Source: Cobetia sp. L2A1 (GTDB lineage Bacteria > Pseudomonadota > Gammaproteobacteria > Pseudomonadales > Halomonadaceae). From it: a stretch of DNA of 64,000 bases. Positions 40,858 through 50,777 of this stretch are shown one piece after another (positions within the stretch are counted from its first letter, which is position 1; each line of letters opens with the position of its first letter). Made by a program: the position numbers and the translations under genes. Where the stretch lies: positions 248,001 to 312,000 of the forward strand of contig NZ_CP047025.1 in assembly GCF_009796845.1 (NCBI RefSeq). The letters are read 5' to 3'. A model generated the notes under the pieces. The model saw nothing but the letters and a program-made list of their open reading frames with translations. It was not told where the DNA came from and searched no databases.

Positions 40858-43701
40858 CTAGAGCGCTTCGATCTTGACGCACTGGCTTTCCAGCAGGGCC
40901 AGCTCAGCCTGTGCATCGGCCAGCTTGGCACGCTCTTTCTCGACCACATCGGCCGGTGCACGCCCGACGAATTTCTCGTTGCCGAGCTTGTTCTCCAGAC
41001 CAGTGATGACCTTGAGCTGCTTCTCGTGCTCCTTGTCGAGACGCTTGAGCTCGGCATCCTTGTCGATCAAGCCGGCCATCGGTACCAGTACTTCCAGCTC
41101 ACCGACGCGCTGGATGGCAGACATTGGCGCTTCATCGCCAGCAGCGAGGAAGGTAATGCTTTCCAGACGGGCCAGCTTGGAGAGGAATCGACGATTGGCT
41201 TCCAGTCGCTGATCGTCGCCAGTAGCACCATGCTGCAGGAAGACATCCAGCGGCTTGCCCGGCGACAGATTCAGTTCGCTGCGAATGTTGCGTACCGCAA
41301 TGATGATGCCCTTGAGCCATTCGATATCGAGAATGGCCTGCTCATCAATACGGTCTGCTTCGGCCTGTGGCCACGGCTGACTCATGATGCTTTCGCCTTC
41401 GACCGGCTTGCCGGCGTAGGGCGCGATCCGCTGCCAGATCTCTTCGGAGATGAACGGCATCATCGGGTGAATCAAACGCAGGATGGTCTCCAGCGCGCGC
41501 ACCAGCGTGCGGCGCGTACCGCGCTTGGCCTCGACACTGGCATTTTCGTCCCACAGCACCGGTTTGGACAGTTCCAGATACCAGTCGCAGTACTCGTTCC
41601 AGATGAACTCGTAAAGCGCCTGGGAGGCGTGGTCGAAGCGGAATTCTTCCAGTGCGCGCGTGACTTGCTGCTCGGTCTGCTGCAGGCGCGCGATGATCCA
41701 GCGATCGGCCAGTGACAGCTCGACGGCCTCACCGTTGATACCGCAATCCTGGTCTTCGGCATTCATCAGCACGTAGCGCGCGGCGTTCCACAACTTGTTA
41801 CAGAAGTTGCGGTAGCCATCGAGGCGACCCATGTCGAACTTGACGTCGCGACCGGTTGACGCCAGTGATAGCAGGGTATAACGCAGTGCATCGGTGCCGT
41901 GCGGCTCGATACCTTCCGGGAACTCGTTGCGCGTCGCCTTGGTGATGGCCTTGGCCAGCTTGGGCTGCATCATGTTGCCCGCGCGCTTCTCGACCAGCGC
42001 ATCAAGATCGATACCGTCGATCAGATCGATGGGGTCGAGTACATTGCCCTTGGACTTGGACATCTTCTGGCCTTGGCTATCGCGCACCAGTCCATGCACA
42101 TAGACCTTGCGGAATGGCACTTCACCCGTGAATTTGAGGGTGAACATGATCATCCGCGCGACCCAGAAGAAGATGATATCGAAGCCGGTGACCAGCACGT
42201 CGGTGGAGTGGAAGGTCTTGAGCTCTTCGGTATCTTCCGGCCAGCCAAGTGTGCCAAAGGTCCACAGTGCGGAGCTGAACCAGGTGTCGAGCACGTCCTC
42301 GTCCTGACGCAGCGCGATCTCGGCACCCAGGCCGTTCTCTGCGCGCACTTCTTCTTCGTTGCGGCCGACGTAGACGTTGCCGTCGTTGTCGTACCACGCT
42401 GGAATACGGTGGCCCCACCACAGTTGACGCGAGATACACCAATCCTGGAGGTCACGCATCCAGGCGAAGTACATGTTCTCGTAGTTCTTCGGTACGAACT
42501 CGATGTCGCCATTCTCGACGGCTTCAATGGCCGGACGCGCCAGCTCCTCGACGGCCACGAACCACTGGTCAGTCAGCAGCGGTTCGATGATGTCGCCGGA
42601 GCGATCGCCGTGAGGCAGAGTGTTGTTGACGGCCTCGACCTGCACCAGCAGGCCCAGCGCGTCCATGTCGGCGACCAGCTTCTCGCGAGCGACGAAACGA
42701 TCCATTCCAGCATAGGCTGCCGGTAAGGTGGCATCTTCGTCCGGCTGCGGGCGACCCTGCAGATCGAAGATCTCGGCGCGCTCGAGGATGGTGGCATCCT
42801 GGCTCATCACGTTGATCAGCAGATGGCCCTGACGCTTGCCGACTTCATAGTCATTGAAGTCGTGCGCCGGCGTGATCTTGACGCAACCGGAGCCCTTTTC
42901 GATGTCGGCGTGTTCATCGGCAACGATGGGGATACGACGACCGACCAGTGGCAGATCGATGAACTTGCCGACCAGACTCGCGTAGCGCTCGTCCTTCGGG
43001 TTGACGGCGACACCGGTATCACCCAGCAGGGTTTCCGGACGCGTGGTGGCGACGACCACATAGTCCTTGCCATCGTCAGTCTTGACGCCATCGGCCAGCG
43101 GATAACGGAAGTGCCAGAAGCTGCCTTGCTGATCGCGGTTCTCGACTTCGAGGTCGGAAATCGCGGTGTGCAAGGTCGGGTCCCAGTTGACCAGTCGCTT
43201 GCCACGATAGATCAGGTCTTCCTTGTGCAGGCGCACGAAGACTTCCTGAACGGCCTTGTAGAAGCCGTCATCCATCGTGAAGCGCTCGCGGGTCCAGTCG
43301 ATGCTGGTGCCCATGCGACGCAGCTGGCGGGTGATATTGCCGCCGGATTCTTCCTTCCATTCCCAGATCTTGTCGGTGAAGGCTTCACGACCCAGGTCAT
43401 GACGGGTCTTGCCTTCTTCGGCGGCGACCTTGCGCTCCACCAGCATCTGGGTCGCGATACCCGCGTGGTCGGTGCCTACCTGCCACAAGGTGTTGCGCCC
43501 CTGCATGCGACGCCAGCGTACCAGGGTGTCCATGATGGAATCCTGGAAGGCGTGGCCCATGTGAAGGGAGCCAGTGACATTGGGCGGCGGGATGACCAAT
43601 GAGAAGCTCTCGCCCTGGCCTGACGGCGCAAAGCGATTCTCGGATTCCCAGCGCTCGTACCAGCGCGTCTCGATGGCGTTCGGTTGGTAGGTCTTGTCCA
43701 T
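40858..43701 (-). CDS. valS: Valyl-tRNA synthetase
   Basis: A 947-residue class-I synthetase. The HIGH motif reads [15 protein letters not shown] (near residue 45), and [12 protein letters not shown] lies near 555. The editing (CP1) domain occupies residues about 190-390, with [17 protein letters not shown]. The C-terminal coiled coil ([20 protein letters not shown] and [19 protein letters not shown]) contacts tRNA-Val. Length is that of E. coli ValS (951). The start [14 protein letters not shown] is the family start, but no clear Shine-Dalgarno precedes it. In many gammaproteobacteria holC lies directly upstream; here a kinase gene is inserted on the other strand. Confidence 0.97.
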   Translation of the reverse strand: MDKTYQPNAIETRWYERWESENRFAPSGQGESFSLVIPPPNVTGSLHMGHAFQDSIMDTLVRWRRMQGRNTLWQVGTDHAGIATQMLVERKVAAEEGKTRHDLGREAFTDKIWEWKEESGGNITRQLRRMGTSIDWTRERFTMDDGFYKAVQEVFVRLHKEDLIYRGKRLVNWDPTLHTAISDLEVENRDQQGSFWHFRYPLADGVKTDDGKDYVVVATTRPETLLGDTGVAVNPKDERYASLVGKFIDLPLVGRRIPIVADEHADIEKGSGCVKITPAHDFNDYEVGKRQGHLLINVMSQDATILERAEIFDLQGRPQPDEDATLPAAYAGMDRFVAREKLVADMDALGLLVQVEAVNNTLPHGDRSGDIIEPLLTDQWFVAVEELARPAIEAVENGDIEFVPKNYENMYFAWMRDLQDWCISRQLWWGHRIPAWYDNDGNVYVGRNEEEVRAENGLGAEIALRQDEDVLDTWFSSALWTFGTLGWPEDTEELKTFHSTDVLVTGFDIIFFWVARMIMFTLKFTGEVPFRKVYVHGLVRDSQGQKMSKSKGNVLDPIDLIDGIDLDALVEKRAGNMMQPKLAKAITKATRNEFPEGIEPHGTDALRYTLLSLASTGRDVKFDMGRLDGYRNFCNKLWNAARYVLMNAEDQDCGINGEAVELSLADRWIIARLQQTEQQVTRALEEFRFDHASQALYEFIWNEYCDWYLELSKPVLWDENASVEAKRGTRRTLVRALETILRLIHPMMPFISEEIWQRIAPYAGKPVEGESIMSQPWPQAEADRIDEQAILDIEWLKGIIIAVRNIRSELNLSPGKPLDVFLQHGATGDDQRLEANRRFLSKLARLESITFLAAGDEAPMSAIQRVGELEVLVPMAGLIDKDAELKRLDKEHEKQLKVITGLENKLGNEKFVGRAPADVVEKERAKLADAQAELALLESQCVKIEAL

Positions 43702-43979
43702 GGGTCTGCAAATGATCCGGTTGGGCGGGACGTCCCGCGCCGGCTCAATGAGCGGGGCAGCGCAGGCAGAAAATGGGCTCGATTATAGCGCTGCTGGTGT
43801 CGGGCGTCATTCGTGATGCGGGAAGCATCGTCATCTTGCTGCGCGTCTTGCATGGCTCGCCACAGATAAAGTAGACAATATCCACGCAGCGATGCCGTAT
43901 CCTGTCGTTTTCCAGAGACCAATGCACCGGTGATGTGTTGCCATTTGTCAGTTTCGTTCGCTTTTGTCGTGGAGTTGCA

Positions 43980-46922
43980 ATGTTCAAGCCATCTACATCG
44001 GATGCATCGCCTCGTCCGACCCGTCGCTGGGTGTGGAATGAACTGTTGCGTCACGCACTAGTACCACTGCTGGTGCTGGAAGTGGCGCTGCTGGGCTGCT
44101 ATCTGGTGCTGCACTGGCTGGTATCCGGGCAGCAGGAGGCGACGCGTAGCGAGCTGGTCAATACTCAGATGGCGCAGTTGACTCACTATGAGGCAGAGCA
44201 CGTCAGCCTGCTCGTCAACGATTGGCGTACGGAAGTACGTCAGTTGGCACGGGCGACCTTGCGGCACCTGGATGCCCCCGTTGATGGCACCCAGCGTGAG
44301 CGTGAATTGAATCGGCATCAACGGGACAAGAATGGCACTTTCTATGCCTTGAACAGCGATGGTGGTGCAGGCTCCTATTATTCATCGCTGGTCCCGGGCT
44401 ATTTGCAGGACCTCGACAAGGTAGTGCGTCTAGCGACGATGGACTCCTTGATGAACGACATGCTCGCGTCGCGCTCCGATCTTCGCCAGATCTGGTTTTC
44501 CAGCTATGAAGGCTACTTTCGGGTAGAGCCGTGGAGCGATACCTACAAGAACTTCACGCCCGGGGTCGATCTCACCAGTTATGGCTTCTACTACCTCGCA
44601 GATGACCGCAACAATCCCACGCGTGACGCGGTGGTGACACCGGCCTATCAGGATCCCGTCGGCGGTGATTGGCTGGTGTCGACGCTGATGCCCGTGCATC
44701 GCGGCGATTTTCTGGAAGGCGTTGTCGGTATTGATGTCACGCTGGATGTGCTGGTAGAGCGCCTCGAGAGCGCTGCTCTCCCCTGGGGGGGCTATCTGGT
44801 GCTGGTGAGTGGCGATAGCGTGCTGGCCATGCCGCGGAGCGGAGCGCCGGATTTCGGGACTTATGCCGTGCCTCGAGTAGCGCCCATGCCGCTGCCACGT
44901 GATCGCTTTCTCGACACTGCGCACGATCAGGTCCGCTCTCCTCAGATGGCGCGTCTGTTGCGCAGTATCTCCGATCAGCCGCAGGGTGTGCGCCGCATGG
45001 CACTGCTGTCGGGCGAGCGTCTGGTGGGGTGGTGGTCGGTGGAAGGAACTGACTGGCGGCTACTGGCGGTGGTGGACCCACAGCAGGTCGACAGCGGCAT
45101 CGAGATTTGGAACGTACGCTTCAATCAGTTGGGCTACGTGATGCTGGTGGGTTTGATCGTCTTCTTTTTCGCGTTACTCGTGATGATGCGTTGGCGAGCT
45201 GAGGCGATGGCCGCCACATTGTCAGAATCACTGGCACGGCTCAGTGATATGGCGATCAGGATTGGCCGAGGCCAGCCGGTGGTTCGCGAGCGTTTTCTGC
45301 TACAAGAGCTGGACCAGGCTGGCGAAGCATTGCGAGAAGCAGCGCTGCGGCGCGATCAGGTTGAACTAGAGCGTGCGGAGGGGGCGCGTCATGTCGAAAT
45401 GGTCATGGCTGCGTCTGGTGATGCAACCTGGCGCTATGATTTCGAGCACGATGACCTCTATTTCCACGAGAACTTCTTTCTGATGCTGGGACTGCCGATG
45501 CGTACGAGGATGCATCTGGCCGATATGGACGCCATGATGCATCCGGAAGATCTGGTCGGCATGTTGGAAGCCCGCTGGCGAGTCATGCATGGCGAGAGTT
45601 GGGCTGAAGCACGAGATGTGCGTTTCCGACATGCGCAAGGCCATTGGGTATGGGTGCAGATACGCGGGCAGATAACGCGCCGTGATCGTGATGGACGCCC
45701 CTTGCGCGGCACCGGGCTGGCACTGGATATCCAGCGCCACAAGCAGTCGCTGCAATTATTGGAAGATGCCCGCGATAGTGCTACCGAGGCTAGCCAGTCC
45801 AAATCGCGCTTCTTCTCAAGCTTCAGTCATGAAATCCGCACACCCCTCAATGCCATCATGGGCTTTACTGAGCTGCTGTCTGAAGAGTCAGCGCTGACGC
45901 GTGAGCAGCGCCGCTATGTGGATGAGGCGAACCATGCCACGGGGCAGTTATCAGCATTGATCGAGGACGTGTTGCAGATGTCGAGTCTGGAGGCCGGTGA
46001 GCTACCTCTCGACTGTCAGCCGATGTCGGTAGGCCAGCATCTGCCTCGTATCGTCGGGCAATATCAGCCTCGTCTCATGCAGACAGGACTGACGCTGACG
46101 CTTGCACTGGAAGCCTCGACGACATGGTTGATTGCTGACAGGCGCAGGCTTGATCAAATCATGGGCAACCTGATGGAAAATGCCTTCAAGTACAACCGCG
46201 CAGGTGGCTGGATCCGTATTGCCATTGGCCAAGGCCTCAGTGAAGACGGACGCGAGATGGGGTGGGTCGAGGTGGCTGATGGGGGCTTCGGGTTTGATCC
46301 GACCCAGGCCGACCAGCTGTTTCTGCCATTCTCACGGCTCGGGCGGGAAGATTCAGGGATTGAAGGCACTGGGCTGGGGCTGGCTCTGTCACGTGAGCTG
46401 GCACGCCGTATGGACGGCGATATCACCGCAGATAGCGTCTTGGGTGAAGGTGCTCGCTTCCGAGTGTGGCTACCGCTGGCGGATGTCAGCGTGCATGAGC
46501 GCATCGTGCAAACAGCCTGGTCGGCTGATCGTGTGCTACCAGTACCGTGTCGCTGGCTAGTGATCAGTACCCGCGCGGAAGATAGGCTGCGTCTCGAAGT
46601 CATTGGCAGCCATATCGACAATCTGGAGATCATAGCGGCCGGTAGTGCTGCCAAGGCATTACGACTGGTGCGGGACGTCAGCCCATGCCTGGTACTATTT
46701 GGCCATGTCCCTGACATGAACGTGTCAGCGCTCTTTGCAGAAATTCAGCGCATGCCACGCGATCAGCCACTATGGGCGGTGCGTTTGGGGCCGCGTGACA
46801 GCGGAGAGGAGCAATCCGGATTGCCAGAAGCCTTCTTCGATACAGGAGAGAGTCCGCCGACCATTCCCGATATAGAGCGCTGGCTTGACTGGCTGATGAA
46901 GAATTTCCGGCCGCAGAGCTAA
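43980..46922 (+). CDS. Large sensor histidine kinase: dCache, PAS, HisKA, HATPase, pseudo-receiver
   Basis: The ATG at 43980 with GGAG five bases upstream gives 980 residues. Order: TM1 (LVPLLVLEVALLGCYLVLHW), periplasmic dCache sensor (residues about 60-370; SYGFYYLADDRNNPTRDAVV, TPAYQDPVGG), TM2 (GYVMLVGLIVFFFALLVMM), PAS domain (about 465-590), HisKA with FSSFSHEIRTPLNAIMGFTE (near 620), HATPase boxes LMENAFKYNRAGG and GIEGTGLGLALSRELARRMD. The last 130 residues have receiver-like layout (WLVISTRAEDRLRLEVIGSH, then CLVLFGHVPDMNV), but the phosphoacceptor Asp position is Gly. The sensor fold usually binds amino acids or other small molecules. No response regulator is adjacent. Confidence 0.88.
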   Translation: MFKPSTSDASPRPTRRWVWNELLRHALVPLLVLEVALLGCYLVLHWLVSGQQEATRSELVNTQMAQLTHYEAEHVSLLVNDWRTEVRQLARATLRHLDAPVDGTQRERELNRHQRDKNGTFYALNSDGGAGSYYSSLVPGYLQDLDKVVRLATMDSLMNDMLASRSDLRQIWFSSYEGYFRVEPWSDTYKNFTPGVDLTSYGFYYLADDRNNPTRDAVVTPAYQDPVGGDWLVSTLMPVHRGDFLEGVVGIDVTLDVLVERLESAALPWGGYLVLVSGDSVLAMPRSGAPDFGTYAVPRVAPMPLPRDRFLDTAHDQVRSPQMARLLRSISDQPQGVRRMALLSGERLVGWWSVEGTDWRLLAVVDPQQVDSGIEIWNVRFNQLGYVMLVGLIVFFFALLVMMRWRAEAMAATLSESLARLSDMAIRIGRGQPVVRERFLLQELDQAGEALREAALRRDQVELERAEGARHVEMVMAASGDATWRYDFEHDDLYFHENFFLMLGLPMRTRMHLADMDAMMHPEDLVGMLEARWRVMHGESWAEARDVRFRHAQGHWVWVQIRGQITRRDRDGRPLRGTGLALDIQRHKQSLQLLEDARDSATEASQSKSRFFSSFSHEIRTPLNAIMGFTELLSEESALTREQRRYVDEANHATGQLSALIEDVLQMSSLEAGELPLDCQPMSVGQHLPRIVGQYQPRLMQTGLTLTLALEASTTWLIADRRRLDQIMGNLMENAFKYNRAGGWIRIAIGQGLSEDGREMGWVEVADGGFGFDPTQADQLFLPFSRLGREDSGIEGTGLGLALSRELARRMDGDITADSVLGEGARFRVWLPLADVSVHERIVQTAWSADRVLPVPCRWLVISTRAEDRLRLEVIGSHIDNLEIIAAGSAAKALRLVRDVSPCLVLFGHVPDMNVSALFAEIQRMPRDQPLWAVRLGPRDSGEEQSGLPEAFFDTGESPPTIPDIERWLDWLMKNFRPQS

Positions 46923-46927
46923 GGGGC

Positions 46928-47398
46928 TCAGCTGACGCCCTTGAGCTGATGCGAGCGCACTGCGTAACCGCGTGACTTGTAGGTACGCCAGCATTCACGC
47001 TTTGTCACCAGTACATCCTGATGCTGATTGATGATTTCAGCGACGCGCTCGAAGCGTGAGAACCATTCGGGAATCTCGGGATGCAGGTTGAGCAGTGCTT
47101 CGATGCCTGGTGCTGGCGCCTCCTGCCAGCCAATGGTGATGGGCGGACGTGGTACGTCATCAGCATGCTCAGCATCACGTGCAGCCGCTTCCAAATCAAT
47201 CTCCAGCGCATGGGGCACGAAGCTTTCCGGACGAAATTGCCACAGGTGCTCATCGAACTGACGCGCCATGGCTTCGTCTTCGACATGCACGTGTAGGCGA
47301 AAGCCCTTGGCATGGATGGTCTCGGCCAGTCGGCAGGCGAATTCCAGCCGGGCTTCCAGCGTGGTGTCAGGCAGGATGTAGAAGTCGATCTGGGTCAT
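46928..47398 (-). CDS. holC: DNA polymerase III chi subunit
   Basis: The ATG at 47398 gives 156 residues; an upstream frame to 47452 is unsupported. The start TQIDFYILPDTTLEARLEFA with the RLAETIHAKGFRLHVHVEDE segment and the later FVPHALEIDLEAAARDAEHA and PPITIGWQEAP are conserved in HolC. Chi joins the clamp loader to single-strand binding protein. The stop falls six bases after the kinase gene's stop, so the two converge closely. The usual pepA-holC-valS operon is split here by ilvE and the kinase. Confidence 0.88.
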   Translation of the reverse strand: MTQIDFYILPDTTLEARLEFACRLAETIHAKGFRLHVHVEDEAMARQFDEHLWQFRPESFVPHALEIDLEAAARDAEHADDVPRPPITIGWQEAPAPGIEALLNLHPEIPEWFSRFERVAEIINQHQDVLVTKRECWRTYKSRGYAVRSHQLKGVS

Positions 47399-47529
47399 GG
47401 GGCACCGTCGAGCAGAAAGGTCACGATCAGGCATGCAGGATACCGCACTCACGGCATGCCTTCGACGCTAAACATGTCGCGGGTCGCTTCAAAGGGATGC
47501 CATTCGCGGAGGCTGCCGCCGTTGTCTGA

Positions 47530-47569
47530 AACACGAAGGCCCGCCTCGAGAGAGGCGGGCCTTCGTGTT
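47530..47569 (-). terminator. Terminator of ilvE
   Basis: Arms 47530-47547 and 47552-47569 are exact 18-base complements with a GAGA loop, 56 bases past the ilvE stop on the minus strand. Confidence 0.88.
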
Positions 47570-47624
47570 GATACGAGTACAAGACAGTACTGGATCTTGT
47601 CCGACAGGAGATGCGCTCAGACCA

Positions 47625-48719
47625 TCACGCCAGTCGCGTCATCCAGCCGCGGGTGTCTTCAGCACGACCATATTGCAGATCGAGCAGCTGGCTGCGCAGA
47701 CGCATGGCAACATCGCCTGCATTGGCAGTCAGATCGAGACGACCCTCTTCACTGGCCAATTCACCGACAGGCGTGATGACGGCTGCAGTGCCGCAGGCAA
47801 AGACTTCAGTGATCTCACCCGAAGCAATGCCCTCACGCCATTCGTCGATGCTGATCGGACGCTCTTCCGGCGTCAGACCAAGATCGGTCGCCATGGTCAG
47901 GATGGAGTCACGCGTGACGCCTTCCAGAATGGTGCCGGTCAGGCGCGGCGTGACCAATCGACCATCCTTGAAGACGAAGAACAGGTTCATGCCGCCTAGC
48001 TCTTCGACCCATTTGTTCTCTGCTGCATCGAGGAAGACGACCTGATCACAGCCATTGGCCGTGGCTTCGCTCTGTGCGGCCAAGGAGCCGGCGTAGTTGC
48101 CGCCGCACTTGGCAAATCCCGTACCGCCAGCAGCAGCGCGGTTGTAGTGCGAAGACAGCCAGATGGAGACTGGCTTGATGCCACCCTTGAAGTAGGCTGC
48201 GACCGGTGAGGCGATCACGTAGTAATCGACTTCACGCGATGGGCGCACGCCAAGGAAGGCTTCGCTGGCGATCATGAATGGACGCAGATAGAGGCTGCAT
48301 TCATCGCTGGCGCTGGCCGGTGTCGGGACCCAGCTGCTGTCTTGTGCCAGCAAGGCCTTGAGCGAGCCGACGAAATCTTCGTCGCTTAGTTCCGGAAGTG
48401 CCAGACGGCGTGCGGAGTTGCGGAAGCGCGTAGCATTCTTCTCGGGGCGGAAGGTCCACACCGAGCCGTCTTCGTGGCGGTACGCCTTGATGCCTTCGAA
48501 GATTTCCTGAGCGTAGTGCAGCACAGAGGCAGCAGGGTCAAGCATCAGCGGACCGTAAGGGCGTACTTCATGGCCATGCCAGCCACCGTCGACGGTCCAG
48601 CGAACATGTACCATGTGATCACTGAAGTGACGGCCGAAGCCGGGGTTGGCAAGAATGGTGTCACGAACGGCAGCATCCGTCGGTTGTGTGGACGTGCGGA
48701 CGTCGAAGCCTTTGGTCAC
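47625..48719 (-). CDS. ilvE: Branched-chain amino acid aminotransferase
   Basis: A 364-residue class-IV PLP enzyme starting with GTG at 48719, with GGAG nine bases upstream. It belongs to the longer BCAT-type II group: LHYAQEIFEGIKAYRHEDGS (near residue 75), the PLP-binding lysine in GFAKCGGNYAGSLAAQ (near 204), VEELGGMNLFFVFKDGRLVT and LTGTILEGVTRDSILTMATD (near 262), and the FACGTAAVITPVGEL phosphate-binding block (near 320). It makes leucine, isoleucine and valine from their keto acids. It lies between holC and pepA on the same strand, an insertion into a conserved cluster. Confidence 0.95.
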   Translation of the reverse strand: MTKGFDVRTSTQPTDAAVRDTILANPGFGRHFSDHMVHVRWTVDGGWHGHEVRPYGPLMLDPAASVLHYAQEIFEGIKAYRHEDGSVWTFRPEKNATRFRNSARRLALPELSDEDFVGSLKALLAQDSSWVPTPASASDECSLYLRPFMIASEAFLGVRPSREVDYYVIASPVAAYFKGGIKPVSIWLSSHYNRAAAGGTGFAKCGGNYAGSLAAQSEATANGCDQVVFLDAAENKWVEELGGMNLFFVFKDGRLVTPRLTGTILEGVTRDSILTMATDLGLTPEERPISIDEWREGIASGEITEVFACGTAAVITPVGELASEEGRLDLTANAGDVAMRLRSQLLDLQYGRAEDTRGWMTRLA

Positions 48720-48741
48720 GTGAGTGTCTCCGTAGCAGCGA

Positions 48742-48768
48742 GACCCCCGGCGCGAGACGCTGGGGGTC
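48742..48768 (-). promoter_or_regulatory. Hairpin between pepA and ilvE
   Basis: Arms 48742-48752 and 48758-48768 pair over 11 bases with one G-T pair and a 5-base loop, 23 bases upstream of the ilvE start. Without a T-tract in the minus direction, it may end pepA inefficiently or act in the ilvE leader. Confidence 0.5.
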
Positions 48769-48862
48769 GATCATTTTTATAGGCTGTCCGGGCCAGCGGC
48801 GTCATACGATGCGCCGGCCCGAGTTCCTCAACGCTAGCACGCTATCGAGAGCATGCGAAGCC

Positions 48863-50386
48863 TCAGTCAGTCTCTTCCTGCGGGGTATTGAGTTCCGCCT
48901 CGCGATCCAGCAGATACTGGGTCAGCAGGCCAACTGGACGACCGCTGGCACCTTTCTGCTTGCCAGACATCCAGGCGGTACCGGCGATATCCAGGTGCGC
49001 CCATGGGAAGGTATCCGCGAAGCGGGACAGGAAGCAGCCCGCGGTGATCATGCCGGCCTCGCGCCCGCCAATGTTGGCGATATCCGCGAAGTTGGAATCC
49101 AGCTGGCTCTGATATTCATCCCACAGCGGCATGTGCCATGCGCGGTCCCAGGACTCTTCGCCAGCGTCGAGCAGATCAAGCGCCAGATCATCGTCGTTGG
49201 AAATCAAACCGGTGGCGTGGTTGCCCAGTGCAATGACACAGGCACCTGTCAGAGTGGCGATGTCGACGACACTGGCCGGCTCGAAGCGCTCGGCATAGGT
49301 CAGTGCATCACATAGCACCAGGCGGCCTTCGGCGTCGGTGTTGAGGACTTCGACGGTCAGACCCTTGAGCGTCTTGATGATGTCGCCAGGCTTGGTGGCG
49401 CGTCCGTCTGGCATGTTCTCGGCGCTGGCCACGATACCGATGACGTTGAGCTTGGGCTTGAGGGCCAGCACGGTACGCATGGTGCCAAACACGCTGGCGG
49501 CGCCGCCCATGTCGTACTTCATCTCGTCCATGCCAGCACCCGGCTTCAGGGAGATACCGCCGGTATCGAAGGTGATGCCCTTGCCGACCAGCACGTGTGG
49601 TGCTTCGTTTTCGTCTTCTGCGCCGCGATATTCCATCACGATCAGACGGCTCGGCTCTTCACTGCCACGGCCGACAGAGAGCAGCGACAACGCGCCCAAT
49701 GCTTCCAGTTCTTCCTCGCCCAGCACGGTGACCTTGAGGGCACCCTCAGAAGCCGCGCCCAGCTGCTCGGCGCGTTCACCCAGGTAGGTCGGGGTGCAGA
49801 TGTTGCCCGGCAGGTCACCTAGCGTACGTGCTTCATTGACGCCGTTGCCGATGGCGGCACCGATGCGCAAGCCCGCTTCCAGTTCAGCCTGCTTGCTCTT
49901 GTCGGCACTAACCACACTCATATGAGTCAGACTGACAGGCTTGCCCGGCTTGCTCTTCATTTCGGTGAAGCGATAGGCGTTGCGCAGGGTGCTTTCGGCA
50001 AGCATGCGTGCCTTCCAGTCAGCGTCGCGCAACTCGATGCTCAGCTCGTCGACACCGGCAAAGGCAGCGTCTTCAATCGGCAGCTTGAGCAGTGCAGTCA
50101 CGGCGGCGTCCAGGCCGCGCTTGAAACGGCTCTCGTCGAGCTTTTCTTCGCTGCCAAAGCCAGCCAGCAGTAGGCGTTGAGCGCCGAGGCCCGGTGCGAA
50201 AGGTACCAGTAGGGTGTTACCCAGCTCCGGTTTGAAGTCGCCGCGCTCGATCAGCTGAGAGATCAGTTTCTCGCTGGCATCGTCAAGGCGTGCAGCGGCG
50301 CCGGTCAAGTCGCCGTCGAGAACAGGTACCACGACACAGGCAGTTTCAAGCTTGGCCGGATTGGCAATGATTACAGGAAATTCCAT
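48863..50386 (-). CDS. pepA: Leucyl aminopeptidase (cytosol aminopeptidase A)
   Basis: A 507-residue M17 peptidase with GGAG five bases before its ATG. The two-zinc site is present in VGKGITFDTGGISLKPGAGM (Lys and Asp, near residue 270), MKYDMGGAASVFG (Asp, near 292) and EVLNTDAEGRLVLCDALTYA (Asp-Glu and Arg, near 350). The N-terminal macro-like domain is typical. Besides peptide turnover, PepA binds DNA at cer sites and the carAB promoter in E. coli. It is divergent from lptF, the standard gammaproteobacterial arrangement. Confidence 0.96.
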   Translation of the reverse strand: MEFPVIIANPAKLETACVVVPVLDGDLTGAAARLDDASEKLISQLIERGDFKPELGNTLLVPFAPGLGAQRLLLAGFGSEEKLDESRFKRGLDAAVTALLKLPIEDAAFAGVDELSIELRDADWKARMLAESTLRNAYRFTEMKSKPGKPVSLTHMSVVSADKSKQAELEAGLRIGAAIGNGVNEARTLGDLPGNICTPTYLGERAEQLGAASEGALKVTVLGEEELEALGALSLLSVGRGSEEPSRLIVMEYRGAEDENEAPHVLVGKGITFDTGGISLKPGAGMDEMKYDMGGAASVFGTMRTVLALKPKLNVIGIVASAENMPDGRATKPGDIIKTLKGLTVEVLNTDAEGRLVLCDALTYAERFEPASVVDIATLTGACVIALGNHATGLISNDDDLALDLLDAGEESWDRAWHMPLWDEYQSQLDSNFADIANIGGREAGMITAGCFLSRFADTFPWAHLDIAGTAWMSGKQKGASGRPVGLLTQYLLDREAELNTPQEETD

Positions 50387-50777
50387 GACAACTCCACGCG
50401 CGCGAATTAGAGAGATACGAGAGTAAAAGACACCGTCAGGCTGATAAGGTCAAACTGGCTGCGGTATCCGAGGGTCAGTGTCTGGATGGGGGCGCAAATG
50501 CGCAATGACAAGCACTCGCGATAGTCGCCCCATTACGCTCAACAAGAAAGGCCATTGCAATGGAGGAGCCGCGACAAGCTCGCATGCTTTCTGGATAATG
50601 CGTTCACATGCATCACCTGACGCCTGATCCCATCCAGTGCCGTCATGCCAGTGTACGCAAAGGCTGCTTGCCATGCATGAGGGCGAGAATGCCTTTATGT
50701 GATTCGTTCCATTCATTCACCGGCTATCATCGTTCAGGTCAACACGCTCGGCTACGGGCGGGAAACAGGAGTTCCAT
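50387..50777. other. Divergent promoter region, pepA / lptF
   Basis: 391 bases. No gene is convincing; a minus-strand frame over 50450-50716 lacks a good ribosome site and compositional support. The right end holds the CAGGAG site for the TTG start of lptF. Confidence 0.45.

Noticed and set aside
42823..43602. 259-residue plus-strand open frame and neighbour at 41899-42726
   Set aside because: Antisense shadows of valS, which is unambiguous in the opposite frame.
50450..50716. 88-residue minus-strand frame between pepA and lptF
   Set aside because: No Shine-Dalgarno, no recognisable domain, covers the promoter region of two essential-type operons.
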